Numbered from the stretch's first letter, positions 50,760 to 61,385 are shown. The stretch: 64,000 nt of DNA from Candidatus Gastranaerophilales bacterium (GCA_944325155.1 CALUYY010000005.1:1-64000); one strand, 5' to 3'. Translations and numbers: made by a program. Notes: generated from the sequence alone by a model not told the origin.

Positions 50760-53700
50760 TTACTCGTCAATGCAAGATGAAATTATATGGTCTATTTTTG
50801 CCTGAATTAAATCCATCTTGTCTTCAATATTATCCATACGGCTCATTATATTTTCCTGTTTTTTGGTTGTGTCATAGAATAAATCAATAAATTCTTTAAT
50901 ATCAAATGTGTCCGTTTGTTTTTGGGACAACGTTTCAATTTTATTAATTAAATCTTCAATTTTGGTTTCCTGCGTTCTGTATTTTTTATAAATGCTCATA
51001 ACAGCTTCTTCAAGCTTTTGCGGCATTGCCTGATTTTTTTCGGATTGAATCAGCCTGGTTTTTAAATCTTCCATTTTTATTTTTTCGGATTTTTCAATCT
51101 TGGCTGCCAAAACGTCAATTTTTGCGGTTGTATTTTTAAGCCAGGAGTCAAAGCGCATAATATCGGCGCCTATAACTCTTGAAATTTTAGCGTTTTCAAG
51201 ATTAATGTTTTTTAATTCCACAAGCCTTGAGGCAAACTCTTTAAAGTTGCTTAATTTATTATATTTTTCAAGACTTAATCTGATTTTTGCAATGTCCGAT
51301 TCAACGTCTGAGAGAGTGTATGCTTCTTTGCCGTTATCGTCATCATTTTCATTTTTTACAAAAACGGATTCAATCTTTTGAATTTTTTCCCTGAAATCTT
51401 TTGTAATATCTTTTATTGTGGAATCAGCTCTCAGTTTGAGTTCATCTTTGATGATTTCATTGTTTCTCATGACAATGTCGTAAACTTTATCATCAATCAT
51501 TTTTTGAACATCAAGCATTTTTGATTCAAAATCCGATTTTAATTGTTCAATTGCAAAATCAACTTTTTCATTTAAACTTTTTTTGTATTCTTCGTTGTTA
51601 GTATTCAATATTTCGGCAGTTTTGGAATCTATTTTTGAAATTGAATCATCCATTAAAATTTCCATTGCAGAAATTTTATTTTGGATTTTTTGCTCTATCA
51701 TTGTGCCGAAACCGACAAAAGAATCCGCATCCTGTTCGTTTTTGGCAATTTGATTATCTATTGTGGATTTAACATCCGAAATTTCTTCTTTTAATTGTTC
51801 AAGAATATTATTCAGGTTTGAATTTAATTCCTGCTTAATTTCATCCAGTTTGTTTTTGTCCGAATTAATTGTTTGGGATAAATTGTTCGTAATTTCATCT
51901 ATCTTATTTTGAATGTTTGTTTTTATGTCGTCAATTTTTGAAATTGTATTGTCATTTGTGGTTGATAGAGAATTTTTAAACTCTTCTATTTTTGATTGGA
52001 CCGTTTCTTTAATTTCATCGGTTTTTAAATTTGTGTTTTCGTTTATGTTTGCAAGAAGAGCTGAAATTTCATCAACTTTATTTTTTATTGAATCGTTTAT
52101 ATTGTCTATTTTGCCGTATGCTTCGTCAAAATTTGATGAAAGGATATTTTTGATTTCACCGGATTGAGCCTGAACAAAATCATTAATGCCGTCAATTTTA
52201 TCATTTGTATAATTAAGATTGGATGAAAAATCATTTAAAAATTCATTTGTTTTAATTTGGATAGAATCTTTGATTTCATCCATTCTTGATTTTGCAAGGT
52301 TGGCATCGGATAAAATTGAGGCAACGGCATTTGAAATTTCGTTCAATTTTGAATCAACCGTATTATTTAATTCATCAAGCCTTGTTTTGTTTTCATCGTT
52401 ATTTGCGGACAATGATGAAATTTCATTTGAAATATCATTTATTTTATTTTGAATTAAATCATTAATTTCGTTTAATCTGCCGTTTGATGAATCGTTATTT
52501 TCCAATAATACGGAAATTTCATTTGAAATATCATCAATTTTATTTTGAATTAAACCGTTAATTTCATATAGTTTATTTTTATTATCGTCAAAATCAACAT
52601 TAATTGAATCAATTAAATCATCAATTTTATTTTTGATAACGTTTGTTATATCGTCTGTTACATCTTTTGTTAAACTTGTGTTTTCAAGAGATGTTTTTGT
52701 TATTTCATCTATTTTTGTCTGAATTAAATATATTGACTCATCAATTTTATTTTCGATTATTTCCCTGTTTGTTTTAGAGTTATCTAAAAGATTGTTTATT
52801 TTTACATCAATTGATTCATTGATATCATTCGTTATTTTATTTGCTTCAGACTCCGCCTTTGACATTATAAGTCCGGCTGAAGAATCAAGTTTGTTTTGAA
52901 TATCCGCTTTTATTAAATCGAGCTGCTCTTTTGCAAAAGACGTATCGGCGGCATTTGATATATATTCTTCAATTTTTGAAATTATTTCTTTTGAATTTGT
53001 TTCAATATTATTTATTATTGAACTTAATTTTTCATTTGAATTTTGTTCAATTGCTTCTTTTAAATTTGACGCACTTTCGTTTATATATAAATTAACAATA
53101 TCGTCAATTTTTCCCTGAAGTTCCGTTAATTTATCATTGTTTGAAGAAGAAACGGAATCAATTATCGAATTTTTTATTTCTTCAAACTTATCGTTTGAGG
53201 GGATATCATTTATAAGCATTGAAGAAATTGATTTTTGGGATTCTTCAAGATTGGTTTTAATGCTGTTATCTATAATGTCGACAACCGCAGGATTTATATT
53301 ATTTGATGCGGCAAGAAGCTTTGCTTCGGTTGACGAGATAAAATTTTCAATTGTTTCTTTTTCGTTTGTTAATTTTTCCGTTATTTTCTCTTCCAATAAA
53401 GCAAGGTTTTGCAGAATTTCGGAATTGTTTTCTTTCTGGGAATTTGCAAAGTCCTGAAAACCGTTTTGAATTTTTTGTTTTGTTTCTTCAAAATCGTTTG
53501 ATAAATTTTCCGATAAATCCGCCAGATTTTCTTTAACCGACGAAATCATCTCTCCGTTTTCAAGGTTTGATTTAATTAAAATCGTATTATTTAAAATTTC
53601 GTTTAAATTGTCTGTCAGGGTCTTAATAAGATTTATTCTTGCTTCGGAATTATCTCTTGCGGAGATTATCTGCGCAAATTTATTTATTAGCTCTTTTTTT

Positions 53701-56700
53701 GTAATCTCGGATTTTTCATCCAGTGAATTTGAAAATTCTTCAATTTCCTGTTTTATAAGGTTCCCTGTTTCAATTTGCGATTCATTCAAAGAAGCTTTAA
53801 TTATTCCGCTCAAAAGAGAGTATTGGGAGTTATTTGTCTGTTCGATTACTTCCGTTATCGAGTTTTTAACTTCTTTTTTAATATTATCAAGGTTTTCGAT
53901 TAAATGAGTCTGAAGTTTTTCATCGTCCGATTGAGATGTTTCTTCAATTAAAGCTTCAAGTGCGGAAACTTTTTCCGTTAATCTTGTTTCAAATTCATCA
54001 AAAACGGAAATAAACGATTGCTGAATCGCCTCTTGTTTTGAAGAATCCTGAATTGAAAATTTAAGAGAAGAAATTGTTGAACTTACGTTATTGTAAAATT
54101 CGCTTATTGTATCTTTAATTGATTTAATATTTTCAAGATTATTTGATTTAATATCTTGCTTTAAAAGTTCAATTGATTCATCAAATTTATTTGATGAAAT
54201 TGTTCTTGTAATTTCGCCTATGAGCTCAATTTGTTCTTTGATTTCATTAAGCTTTTCATTGTCCAGAGCTTCAAATTTGGCGTCAAGAGAATTAACCGAT
54301 TCGCCTATAAAATTGATTCTTTCTTTTATTTCATCATTTAAAAATTCGTCTTTTGAAGCTTCTATTTTGCCGTTTATTAAATTTATATTTTCATTGATTG
54401 TATTTATTAAGTTTTCAATGTTTGAATTTTTTTCTGCAATTACATCATAGAGTTTAGTTGAATTTGAATTTATATTATCCTGCAAAATATTTGAAAGATG
54501 TTCAAGTTCCGAATTTAATTCCGTTACGGATTCCGATATTTTATCGCTTGCAAAGTGAATATTTTCATTAACATTATTTAAAATTGCTTCGGGATTTATT
54601 ATATTATCTTGTGTTTGATAAAATTTATCCGAGATATGGTTTATACCTTCATTTATTTTGTTTAAAGATTCTTTAATTTCCGCTTTAACTTCATTTATTG
54701 ATTGGAGCGTATTTATATCATAGCCGTCAAGATTATCTTTTAAAGCATTAAACATGCTCTCAACGTTTGAAGTTAAATCTCTGAAAGAATTTTCAAGATT
54801 TGAACCCGAAAGCTCAATTGCATCTTTTATCAAATTGATTGAATTATCTATATTTGAATTATCAACCGGAATTGAAACGTTATTTACCAGTTCGTTTAAC
54901 TTGGAATTAATTTCATCTAAAATATTTTTTAATTCGTCATTTTTTGAAGATTCAAAAGCTAAATCGTAAATTGATTTAAGCGCTTCTTTGATGTCGTTTT
55001 TAAAATTTTCGTCTTCGTTTATTTTATCCTGATTAATTCTGAAATTTTCTTCAATTCTGTTTTTGATGTCGGATAAAACAAAATCAAGGTTTTTAACCGT
55101 AACAAGTTCTTCTTCGATATTATCCATAAGGTTCATTTTTTCTTTAATTGAAGAAATGTCGTATGATAAATTTGAAGATTGGAAATATTCTTTTATTTCG
55201 GAAATTTTTTCATCCAGCGGTTTAAAATCAAGTTTTTGATTGAAAACTTCAAGAGCATTATATACGTTATCAAGGTTTGACGATTCATTTATCATATCAA
55301 GCTTTGATAAAATTTCATCGGATTTTTCTTTTGATAAAACGATATCAAGTTTATTATTTATTGCATTAACCGCTTCATCTTTGTTTAAAAGGGCAAGCTC
55401 CCGTTTTATCGGTTCAAAATCAAGCGATTGTTTAATTTGGTCAACCTGCATAATTAAAGAATCAATATCAAAACCGTTTTTGAGGTTTTCTATATTGTGT
55501 GCAAGCTGCATTATATTATCGTTATTATTTAAAGAAGATAATTCGTTAACGAGGTTTGAAAGCTCGCCTTTAATTGAGTTTACGATTGTTATTGCGTTTT
55601 CGTTTGAAGATTTTTGAATGTCCGATTTAATTTCATTTGTTTTGGAATTTATCCCCTCGACAACAATGCTGTTTAGCTTTTGAAGTTCGCCTTGCATATT
55701 GTTTACGGTTTCATTTATATCAATTGCGGAATTTACCATCGAGTTTGAAATTTTATCAAACTGAACATCCATTGAAGCGATAACATCGTTTAATTGTGTA
55801 TTAATTGCGCTGTATACACCGTCTTTAAATTCGGCAATCGAGGTATAGAGCCTTATTATATCTTCATTTACTTCGGAATTTGAACCGAGTTTTAAACTTT
55901 CAATTTTATTTATTATGTTATTTAACTGTCCCTGAAAAACGTTTCTGATATCCGAATTTTCGGATTCTTCAAATTTACGTTTAAATTCGTTTAAGAAATC
56001 GCCTAAAGCGCCTATTCTGTCTAAAATAATTTCAAGGTCCGCTTTTGTTGCGTTATCAATGATGAATTTATTTAACTGGTTCATCATGGTTTGAATTTGT
56101 TCAAACCTGTCAACATTTTGCACGGCGGATGATTGTTTGATTAAATTTTTAATTTCTTCCTGTTTGTCGTTTACGGCATTCATTGCGGAAACAAGAACAT
56201 TTTGGTTTCCTTCAACCGATTCGATATAATATCTTATTCTCTGAAGCTCTTCTCTCGGGGTTGAAGATTCGACTTTTCTTAAAAATTCTTCAAAGTTATT
56301 ATTTAAAACTTCGACAATTCCGTCATAAGATTTTGAAATTGAAACGATTTCATCGCTTAATTTTGAAATTTGCCCCGATGAAGAAAGATTTTTAAAAGAA
56401 TCAAAAGATTTTAACAATCCTTCCGTTTGAAGCTCCTGACTGTTCATTTTGGAATGAAGGGCTTCAATGTCGTTTAAAATTCTTGTGATTTCACCTTCCA
56501 ATTTGGGGTTTTGAACATTTTTTTCAACGGAAGCTATGAATTCTTCAAAAATATCGAGGCGTTTTTGAATGTCTGAATGTTTTTTATTTAAAAGGTCAAT
56601 TAAAGATTCGGACATTGAATTTGTTAATTTATCAATGTTTTCTTCCGTTGTATCTTCAACTTTTTGGACAAGACCGTTTAAAATATTATTCATATCGGCT

Positions 56701-56786
56701 GCACTTATATAAGGCTTATCCTCAAGATTTTTTATAACATCCGTAAGCTTTTCAACTCTCGCTTCTAAATTTTCATTCATGCTCAT
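50760..56786 (-). CDS. Giant coiled-coil protein (2008 aa)
   Basis: A 2008-residue intact frame, almost wholly alpha-helical, with continuous heptad-like spacing and rich in Asn, Ser, Glu, Lys, Ile and Leu. There are essentially no prolines in long stretches, no signal peptide, no clear membrane helix and no enzymatic motif. Residues about 1406-1675 hold nine imperfect repeats of 29-32 residues. The first 40 residues (LEARVEKLTDVIKNLEDKP) and the last 130 (a basic coiled coil ending DKMDLIQAKIDHII) appear more conserved. A cytoskeletal, polar-scaffold or cell-surface-organising role would fit, but none is shown. ATG at 56786 or 56780. Confidence 0.82.
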   Translation of the reverse strand: MSMNENLEARVEKLTDVIKNLEDKPYISAADMNNILNGLVQKVEDTTEENIDKLTNSMSESLIDLLNKKHSDIQKRLDIFEEFIASVEKNVQNPKLEGEITRILNDIEALHSKMNSQELQTEGLLKSFDSFKNLSSSGQISKLSDEIVSISKSYDGIVEVLNNNFEEFLRKVESSTPREELQRIRYYIESVEGNQNVLVSAMNAVNDKQEEIKNLIKQSSAVQNVDRFEQIQTMMNQLNKFIIDNATKADLEIILDRIGALGDFLNEFKRKFEESENSDIRNVFQGQLNNIINKIESLKLGSNSEVNEDIIRLYTSIAEFKDGVYSAINTQLNDVIASMDVQFDKISNSMVNSAIDINETVNNMQGELQKLNSIVVEGINSKTNEIKSDIQKSSNENAITIVNSIKGELSNLVNELSSLNNNDNIMQLAHNIENLKNGFDIDSLIMQVDQIKQSLDFEPIKRELALLNKDEAVNAINNKLDIVLSKEKSDEILSKLDMINESSNLDNVYNALEVFNQKLDFKPLDEKISEIKEYFQSSNLSYDISSIKEKMNLMDNIEEELVTVKNLDFVLSDIKNRIEENFRINQDKINEDENFKNDIKEALKSIYDLAFESSKNDELKNILDEINSKLNELVNNVSIPVDNSNIDNSINLIKDAIELSGSNLENSFRDLTSNVESMFNALKDNLDGYDINTLQSINEVKAEIKESLNKINEGINHISDKFYQTQDNIINPEAILNNVNENIHFASDKISESVTELNSELEHLSNILQDNINSNSTKLYDVIAEKNSNIENLINTINENINLINGKIEASKDEFLNDEIKERINFIGESVNSLDAKFEALDNEKLNEIKEQIELIGEITRTISSNKFDESIELLKQDIKSNNLENIKSIKDTISEFYNNVSSTISSLKFSIQDSSKQEAIQQSFISVFDEFETRLTEKVSALEALIEETSQSDDEKLQTHLIENLDNIKKEVKNSITEVIEQTNNSQYSLLSGIIKASLNESQIETGNLIKQEIEEFSNSLDEKSEITKKELINKFAQIISARDNSEARINLIKTLTDNLNEILNNTILIKSNLENGEMISSVKENLADLSENLSNDFEETKQKIQNGFQDFANSQKENNSEILQNLALLEEKITEKLTNEKETIENFISSTEAKLLAASNNINPAVVDIIDNSIKTNLEESQKSISSMLINDIPSNDKFEEIKNSIIDSVSSSNNDKLTELQGKIDDIVNLYINESASNLKEAIEQNSNEKLSSIINNIETNSKEIISKIEEYISNAADTSFAKEQLDLIKADIQNKLDSSAGLIMSKAESEANKITNDINESIDVKINNLLDNSKTNREIIENKIDESIYLIQTKIDEITKTSLENTSLTKDVTDDITNVIKNKIDDLIDSINVDFDDNKNKLYEINGLIQNKIDDISNEISVLLENNDSSNGRLNEINDLIQNKINDISNEISSLSANNDENKTRLDELNNTVDSKLNEISNAVASILSDANLAKSRMDEIKDSIQIKTNEFLNDFSSNLNYTNDKIDGINDFVQAQSGEIKNILSSNFDEAYGKIDNINDSIKNKVDEISALLANINENTNLKTDEIKETVQSKIEEFKNSLSTTNDNTISKIDDIKTNIQNKIDEITNNLSQTINSDKNKLDEIKQELNSNLNNILEQLKEEISDVKSTIDNQIAKNEQDADSFVGFGTMIEQKIQNKISAMEILMDDSISKIDSKTAEILNTNNEEYKKSLNEKVDFAIEQLKSDFESKMLDVQKMIDDKVYDIVMRNNEIIKDELKLRADSTIKDITKDFREKIQKIESVFVKNENDDDNGKEAYTLSDVESDIAKIRLSLEKYNKLSNFKEFASRLVELKNINLENAKISRVIGADIMRFDSWLKNTTAKIDVLAAKIEKSEKIKMEDLKTRLIQSEKNQAMPQKLEEAVMSIYKKYRTQETKIEDLINKIETLSQKQTDTFDIKEFIDLFYDTTKKQENIMSRMDNIEDKMDLIQAKIDHIISSCIDE
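51762..52571 (-). repeat. Nine imperfect 29-32-aa repeats in the coiled-coil gene
   Basis: Units start with [LIMT]-[YDN]-[EDG]-[IL]-[NK] and carry I-Q-N-K-I-[DN]-[ED]-I-[ST]-N in the middle: for example LYEINGLIQNKIDDISNEIS, LNEINDLIQNKINDISNEIS, IDNINDSIKNKVDEISALL and IDDIKTNIQNKIDEITNNL. Early units are 32 residues and later ones 29. Confidence 0.8.
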
Positions 56787-56859
56787 AACGACTTAAACCC
56801 TATTTTATTCCCCATATTTATTTTTTATTGTACTTTAAAAACGCCGTTTTGACGATTTT

Positions 56860-57444
56860 TTATGTAGTTTTTTTACAAGAATTGACAAGCTCTTTTACCA
56901 TTTTTAAATCTTTAAGCATTAAATCCCTCGGGGAGCCTTCGGCATTTGAATGCTGTCTTAAAAGATATGAGGGGTGAAAAATCGGAACAAGTTTTATATT
57001 TTTATCTTCATCATAATTAAAAACCTGTCCTCTTGCTTTTGAAATTGTCAATTTTTTATCAAAAATAAAACTCTCCATGGCGGTAGCGCCGCAAAGAATT
57101 ATAACCTTCGGTTTTACCATATTGATTTGTTTTTTTAAATTATCCCCGCAGGCTATTTTTTCTTCTTTTGTCGGTTTTCTGTTTCCTGGCGGACGGCATT
57201 TAACCGTATTTGCAATATAGAGGTCATTTTCTCTTTTTATTCCCGCTTTAGCCAAAAACTCGTTTAAAAGTTTCCCGGCACGCCCCACAAAAGGAATGCC
57301 CGTTTTATCTTCATCGGCACCCGGAGCTTCTCCTATGAGCATAATATCGGCATTAATTGAACCGTCCGAAATCACGACATTATTTCTTGTTAAATGAAGC
57401 GGGCATTTTGTGCAGTTTTTTAATTGTTCTTTTAAATTATCCAT
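56860..57444 (-). CDS. Uracil-DNA glycosylase family 4 (iron-sulfur type)
   Basis: A 194-residue base-excision enzyme that removes uracil from DNA. Four cysteines suit the [4Fe-4S] cluster (Cys11, Cys14, and a later pair in VKCRPPGNRKP and IACGDNL). Motif A is GEAPGADED and the C-terminal motif is IFHPSYLLR. Its start shares one nt with the prs stop. Confidence 0.92.
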   Translation of the reverse strand: MDNLKEQLKNCTKCPLHLTRNNVVISDGSINADIMLIGEAPGADEDKTGIPFVGRAGKLLNEFLAKAGIKRENDLYIANTVKCRPPGNRKPTKEEKIACGDNLKKQINMVKPKVIILCGATAMESFIFDKKLTISKARGQVFNYDEDKNIKLVPIFHPSYLLRQHSNAEGSPRDLMLKDLKMVKELVNSCKKTT

Positions 57445-58463
57445 TAATAATTTTTATATTCCTTTTCAAAACCAAAAAGCGAGCTTACCGATTGATCGTC
57501 ATGGATTCTTGAAATTGCTTCGCCAAGCAATGGCGCAACCGATAATTGCGTAATTTTTTCAGGGATATATTCGGATGAACTTAAAGGAATAGTATTTGTT
57601 ACTATAACTTCTTTAATCGGAGCGTCATTTAACCTTTGAAGAGCGGGGCCCGAAAAGACGGGGTGAACCGCGCAAACGTAAACTTCTTTTGCGCCTTCTT
57701 TGATTAAAAGTTTGCTGGCTTCGCAGATTGTGCCTGCCGTATCTATCATATCGTCAAACATAACGCAGATTTTACCCTTAACATCACCTATAACATGGTC
57801 TGCAACCGCAACGTTGTGCTGGGTTCTTCTTTTATCGATAATTGCAAGAGGGCATGACAATTGTTTTGCAAAAGCTCTTGTTCTCTGAACGCCGCCCGTG
57901 TCGGGAGAAACCGCAACAAGTTCATTGTGGTTTAAGTTTAATTTTTTAATATAGTCTACGATAATATTTGTTGCATAAATATGGTCAACAAGAATATTAA
58001 AGAAGCCCTGAATTTGCCCCGTGTGCAAATCCATTGCAAGAACCCTGTTTGCGCCGGCGGTTGTTAAAAGGTCCGCTACAAGTTTAGCGGTAATGGCTTC
58101 ACGGCCCGAGGTTTTTCTGTCCTGTCTTGCATAGCCGTAATAAGGAATGACTGCGGTTATTGTTTTTGCCGAAGCTCTTTTAAAGGCGTCAATTATAATT
58201 AAAAGTTCCACCAAATTTTCGTTAACGGGGTTGCATAAAGGCTGAACGACAAAAACATCGTCGCCTCTTATTGAATCTTGAATTTGAACGTAAATTTCGC
58301 CGTCGGAGAAGTTTTTGACAATCATCGGACCTACGCTTGTACCTAAATATTTTGCTATTTCTTCAGCTAAAACCGTATTGGCGCGGCCTGAGAAAAGTTT
58401 TATATCATGGGTGGGCAGAACGTTTTGTTGTCTTTCTAAAACAGTTTCCACACAATCTTTCAT
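57444..58463 (-). CDS. prs: Ribose-phosphate diphosphokinase
   Basis: A 339-residue PRPP synthase that makes 5-phosphoribosyl diphosphate for nucleotide, His and Trp synthesis. It has the flexible catalytic loop with GYARQDRKTSGREAITAKL, VLAMDLHTGQIQGFF, SPDTGGVQRTRAFAKQL and the PRPP loop VMFDDMIDTAGTI. GGAGAAG precedes the ATG. About 20 residues longer than the usual protein at the N-terminus. Confidence 0.96.
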   Translation of the reverse strand: MKDCVETVLERQQNVLPTHDIKLFSGRANTVLAEEIAKYLGTSVGPMIVKNFSDGEIYVQIQDSIRGDDVFVVQPLCNPVNENLVELLIIIDAFKRASAKTITAVIPYYGYARQDRKTSGREAITAKLVADLLTTAGANRVLAMDLHTGQIQGFFNILVDHIYATNIIVDYIKKLNLNHNELVAVSPDTGGVQRTRAFAKQLSCPLAIIDKRRTQHNVAVADHVIGDVKGKICVMFDDMIDTAGTICEASKLLIKEGAKEVYVCAVHPVFSGPALQRLNDAPIKEVIVTNTIPLSSSEYIPEKITQLSVAPLLGEAISRIHDDQSVSSLFGFEKEYKNY

Positions 58464-58476
58464 TTTCTTCTCCTTT

Positions 58477-59754
58477 TTATTTTATGTAATTCTTAATTTC
58501 CTTTTTGGGGCTTCTTGTAACCGCAAGCGCATTATGTTCAACATCGGTTGTTATAACCGAGCCTGCGCCTATAAAAGATTTTTCGCCCAAATTGACGGGC
58601 GCAACCAAAACAACGTTTGAACCGATTGAGGCGTTGTTTTCAATTGTCGTTTTTGATTTTGTTTTTGTTCTTGAGTCATAATTTGCGGTTATCGTTCCTG
58701 CGCCTATGTTCACGTTTTCGCCGACAAAAGCATCGCCTACATAGCTTAAGTGACAGATATTTGTATGTGATTTAACTTCGGCTTTTTTCAATTCGACAAA
58801 ATTTCCGATTTTTACATAATCTTCAATAACGCAATCGCCTCTTAAATGAGAAAAAGGCCCGATTTTACAATTTTTGCCGATTTTATTTTTGCCCTCGATT
58901 ACGACGGAAGGCAAAATGACCGTATCAGCGCCGATTGAAGTTTCGGGGGATATATATGTGGTATCGGGGTCAACTATGGTAACGCCCGAATTCATAAGTT
59001 CGTCAAGCTTTCTCATTCTCATTATTTTGGTTACTTCGGCAAGTTGTTTTTTTGAATTTATGCCGAATGTTTCTTCTTTTGATTGTAAAACGTACGGACA
59101 AACTTTTTTTGAACGGTCTATACCCCATTTTATTAAATCCGTTAAGTAATATTCATTTTGACTGTTGTTGTTTTTAAGTTCAAAAACCCCTTGTTGAACG
59201 GTTTTCCAGTTAAAACAATAGACGCCCGAATTTATTTCTTTTATCTTTTTTGTTTCAACACAGGCGTCTTTTTCTTCAACAATTGCTTTAATTTTATCGT
59301 TTTCATCTCTTACGATTCTTCCGTATCCGAAGGGATTATCAAATAATGCAGACATAACGGTTATGTCTGCATTATTTTCATTATGATATTTTACGAAATT
59401 AATCAGGGTTTCGGGCGTAATTAAAGGTATATCACCGTTTAAAACAAGAATGTTGCCCGTATAGTCTTTTAATTTTTCGGATGCGATTTTTAGGGCATGC
59501 CCCGTCCCCAATTGTTCTTTTTGCAAAACACAAAAAGCCTCGTTTGAATAATTTTTTGTAACGTAATTTTCGACTAAATCTGCTCTGTGGCCGATTACCA
59601 CAATATTTTCTTTTGAACCGGATGAAATTGCACAATCCAATATACGTCCTAAAATGGGCTTGGAAAATATTTCATGGAGAACTTTGGGGATATCCGATTT
59701 CATTCTGGTACCCTTGCCCGCAGCAAGGATAACGGTTTTTAAATCTTTTGTCAT
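58477..59754 (-). CDS. glmU: Bifunctional UDP-GlcNAc pyrophosphorylase / glucosamine-1-phosphate acetyltransferase
   Basis: A 425-residue enzyme. The N-terminal half is a nucleotidyltransferase with VILAAGKGTRMKSD and GTGHALK, and the C-terminal half is a left-handed beta-helix acetyltransferase ending HLSYVGDAFVGENVNIGAG, then NYDSRTKTKS. It makes UDP-GlcNAc for peptidoglycan and lipopolysaccharide. It is about 30 residues shorter than typical GlmU, mainly at the C-terminal tail. Confidence 0.94.
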   Translation of the reverse strand: MTKDLKTVILAAGKGTRMKSDIPKVLHEIFSKPILGRILDCAISSGSKENIVVIGHRADLVENYVTKNYSNEAFCVLQKEQLGTGHALKIASEKLKDYTGNILVLNGDIPLITPETLINFVKYHNENNADITVMSALFDNPFGYGRIVRDENDKIKAIVEEKDACVETKKIKEINSGVYCFNWKTVQQGVFELKNNNSQNEYYLTDLIKWGIDRSKKVCPYVLQSKEETFGINSKKQLAEVTKIMRMRKLDELMNSGVTIVDPDTTYISPETSIGADTVILPSVVIEGKNKIGKNCKIGPFSHLRGDCVIEDYVKIGNFVELKKAEVKSHTNICHLSYVGDAFVGENVNIGAGTITANYDSRTKTKSKTTIENNASIGSNVVLVAPVNLGEKSFIGAGSVITTDVEHNALAVTRSPKKEIKNYIK

Positions 59755-59816
59755 TTGCGCCCTTTAACCTTTATTAATGGATTTTCCCATGAAAAATACC
59801 ATATTAAAAGTTAAGA

Positions 59817-60761
59817 TTACAAATTATTAAGCTTATTCAGAGCCCCTTTTAATAAAAGATTATCGGGGTATATTTTAACTCCTTCATCTAAAACCTTTCT
59901 TGAGGCGGCATAGTTTTTTCTGTCATATAAAAGTTCGCTTAATTCAAGAAATTCTTCGGGAGTTTTGGGGTCAAGAGAAGTTATTTTATTTATTAACCGT
60001 TCATATTCTTCTTTATTGTTAAGGCTTTTATGGGTGAGCGCAAGATTGTTTAAATATATAAGGCTGTTCGGGTTTATATTATATGCTTTATTAAAATATA
60101 AAAGTGCATTTTCAAAATTTCTTCTTTTATAGTTTGCAAGCCCTAAATAGTTATAGCATTCTGAATTCAGATTTTCATCTTCTCCTATTGCATATTCAAG
60201 AGCGTTAACGGATTTTAAGAAATCGTTTTTATAAAGATAAATTTTCCCCAGCTCAAGATAATATAAATTTTCATCGGGTCTTAATTCAACGGCATTTAAA
60301 ATATATTTAAGCGCTTCGTCAAAATTGTTGTTCATGATGCAGATTTTTGCATAGTAGTATAAAATATCGGAGCTTTCTTTAAGTTCCGGTTTAATTTCCA
60401 TTATTTTATAAAAATATTCTTTGGCGTTTTTCGGGTCATTATCTTTAACGGACATTATCATAAGTGCGATATAGCCCTCATAACATTTCGGGTCATATTG
60501 AACGGCATCTTTAAGCGCTTGTTTTGCTTCCGCATATTTATCGAGTTTTAATAATGTTTCATATTTTAAAAGGGACAACGAAGCGTCTTTTATACCTTCT
60601 TTTTCAATTTCGTCAATTTCTCTGAATGCTTTTTTATACTCTTCTATTTTATAAAATCTGTATGCGGCTTTATATTTAGAATCAATTGATTCATCTTCAA
60701 AAGAAAAAGAGGGATTATTAAAAAAACAAAATATTAACAATAAAAGAAATATTTTTTTCAT
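59817..60761 (-). CDS. Secreted tetratricopeptide-repeat protein
   Basis: A 314-residue protein with a signal peptide (residues 1-20, ending SFS) and about seven TPR units covering the rest, such as AKQALKDAVQYDPKCYEGY, ALKYILNAVELRPDENLYYL, ALLYFNKAYNINPNSLIYL. TPRs are protein-binding scaffolds; here they would act in the periplasm. It starts 0-1 nt after tmk, on the same strand, so they are co-transcribed. Confidence 0.85.
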   Translation of the reverse strand: MKKIFLLLLIFCFFNNPSFSFEDESIDSKYKAAYRFYKIEEYKKAFREIDEIEKEGIKDASLSLLKYETLLKLDKYAEAKQALKDAVQYDPKCYEGYIALMIMSVKDNDPKNAKEYFYKIMEIKPELKESSDILYYYAKICIMNNNFDEALKYILNAVELRPDENLYYLELGKIYLYKNDFLKSVNALEYAIGEDENLNSECYNYLGLANYKRRNFENALLYFNKAYNINPNSLIYLNNLALTHKSLNNKEEYERLINKITSLDPKTPEEFLELSELLYDRKNYAASRKVLDEGVKIYPDNLLLKGALNKLNNL

Positions 60762-61385
60762 TTAATTAATATATCCTTTTATTAATTCGACACATTGTTT
60801 ATGAATGTTTTCTATCGTGTCATCCGATGAGATAACTTTTATTCTTTCGGGGTTTGATTTTGCAAGTTCAAGATACCCTTTTCTTAATGCTTTATGAAAT
60901 TCAAGCCCTTCTTTTTCAAGGCGGTCTTTTTCGCCTTTAAGCCTTGATTGGGCAAGGTTTGAATCAATATCAAAAACAATTGTTAAATCGGGTTTCAGAT
61001 TTTTTGTAACAAGATTATTAAGTTCGATTATTTTTTCTATATCCTGTCCTCTTGCATAGCCTTGATATGCAACGGTTGAATCAATGTATCTGTCGCATAA
61101 AACTATTTTTCCTTCAGCCAAAAGAGGTTTAATCGTAAATTCCGTATGCTGGGCTCTGTCTGCAAGATATAAGAATAATTCCGCAATATTTGAAACGGGT
61201 TTTTCATAATGAAGAAGAATTTTCCTTAATTCAAACCCCAGATCGCATCCGCCCGGTTCTCTCGTTAAAACATTATCAATATTGTTTAAATCCAGATATT
61301 TTTTAATAAGTTCAATCTGGGTTGTCTTTCCGCAGCCGTCCGCTCCTTCAAAAGTAATAAAAATGCCTTTTTTCATCATCCTCAT
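60762..61385 (-). CDS. tmk: Thymidylate kinase
   Basis: A 207-residue enzyme that phosphorylates dTMP. Walker A is FEGADGCGKTT, followed by TREPGGCDLG, DRYIDSTVAYQGYARG and the LID region SRLKGEKDRLEKEGLEFH. Several start codons cluster (ATG at 61385, 61379, 61376), with AAGGTGG upstream of the first and TGATATAAT as an extended -10 near 61400-61410. Confidence 0.95.
   Translation of the reverse strand: MRMMKKGIFITFEGADGCGKTTQIELIKKYLDLNNIDNVLTREPGGCDLGFELRKILLHYEKPVSNIAELFLYLADRAQHTEFTIKPLLAEGKIVLCDRYIDSTVAYQGYARGQDIEKIIELNNLVTKNLKPDLTIVFDIDSNLAQSRLKGEKDRLEKEGLEFHKALRKGYLELAKSNPERIKVISSDDTIENIHKQCVELIKGYIN

Noticed and set aside
50760-56786. Several plus-strand open frames (for example 53137-53457 and 55240-55617)
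   Set aside because: They are antisense to the helical repeats of the giant coiled-coil gene, whose Asn/Lys/Glu codons yield Ser/Phe/Ile-rich shadow frames on the other strand.
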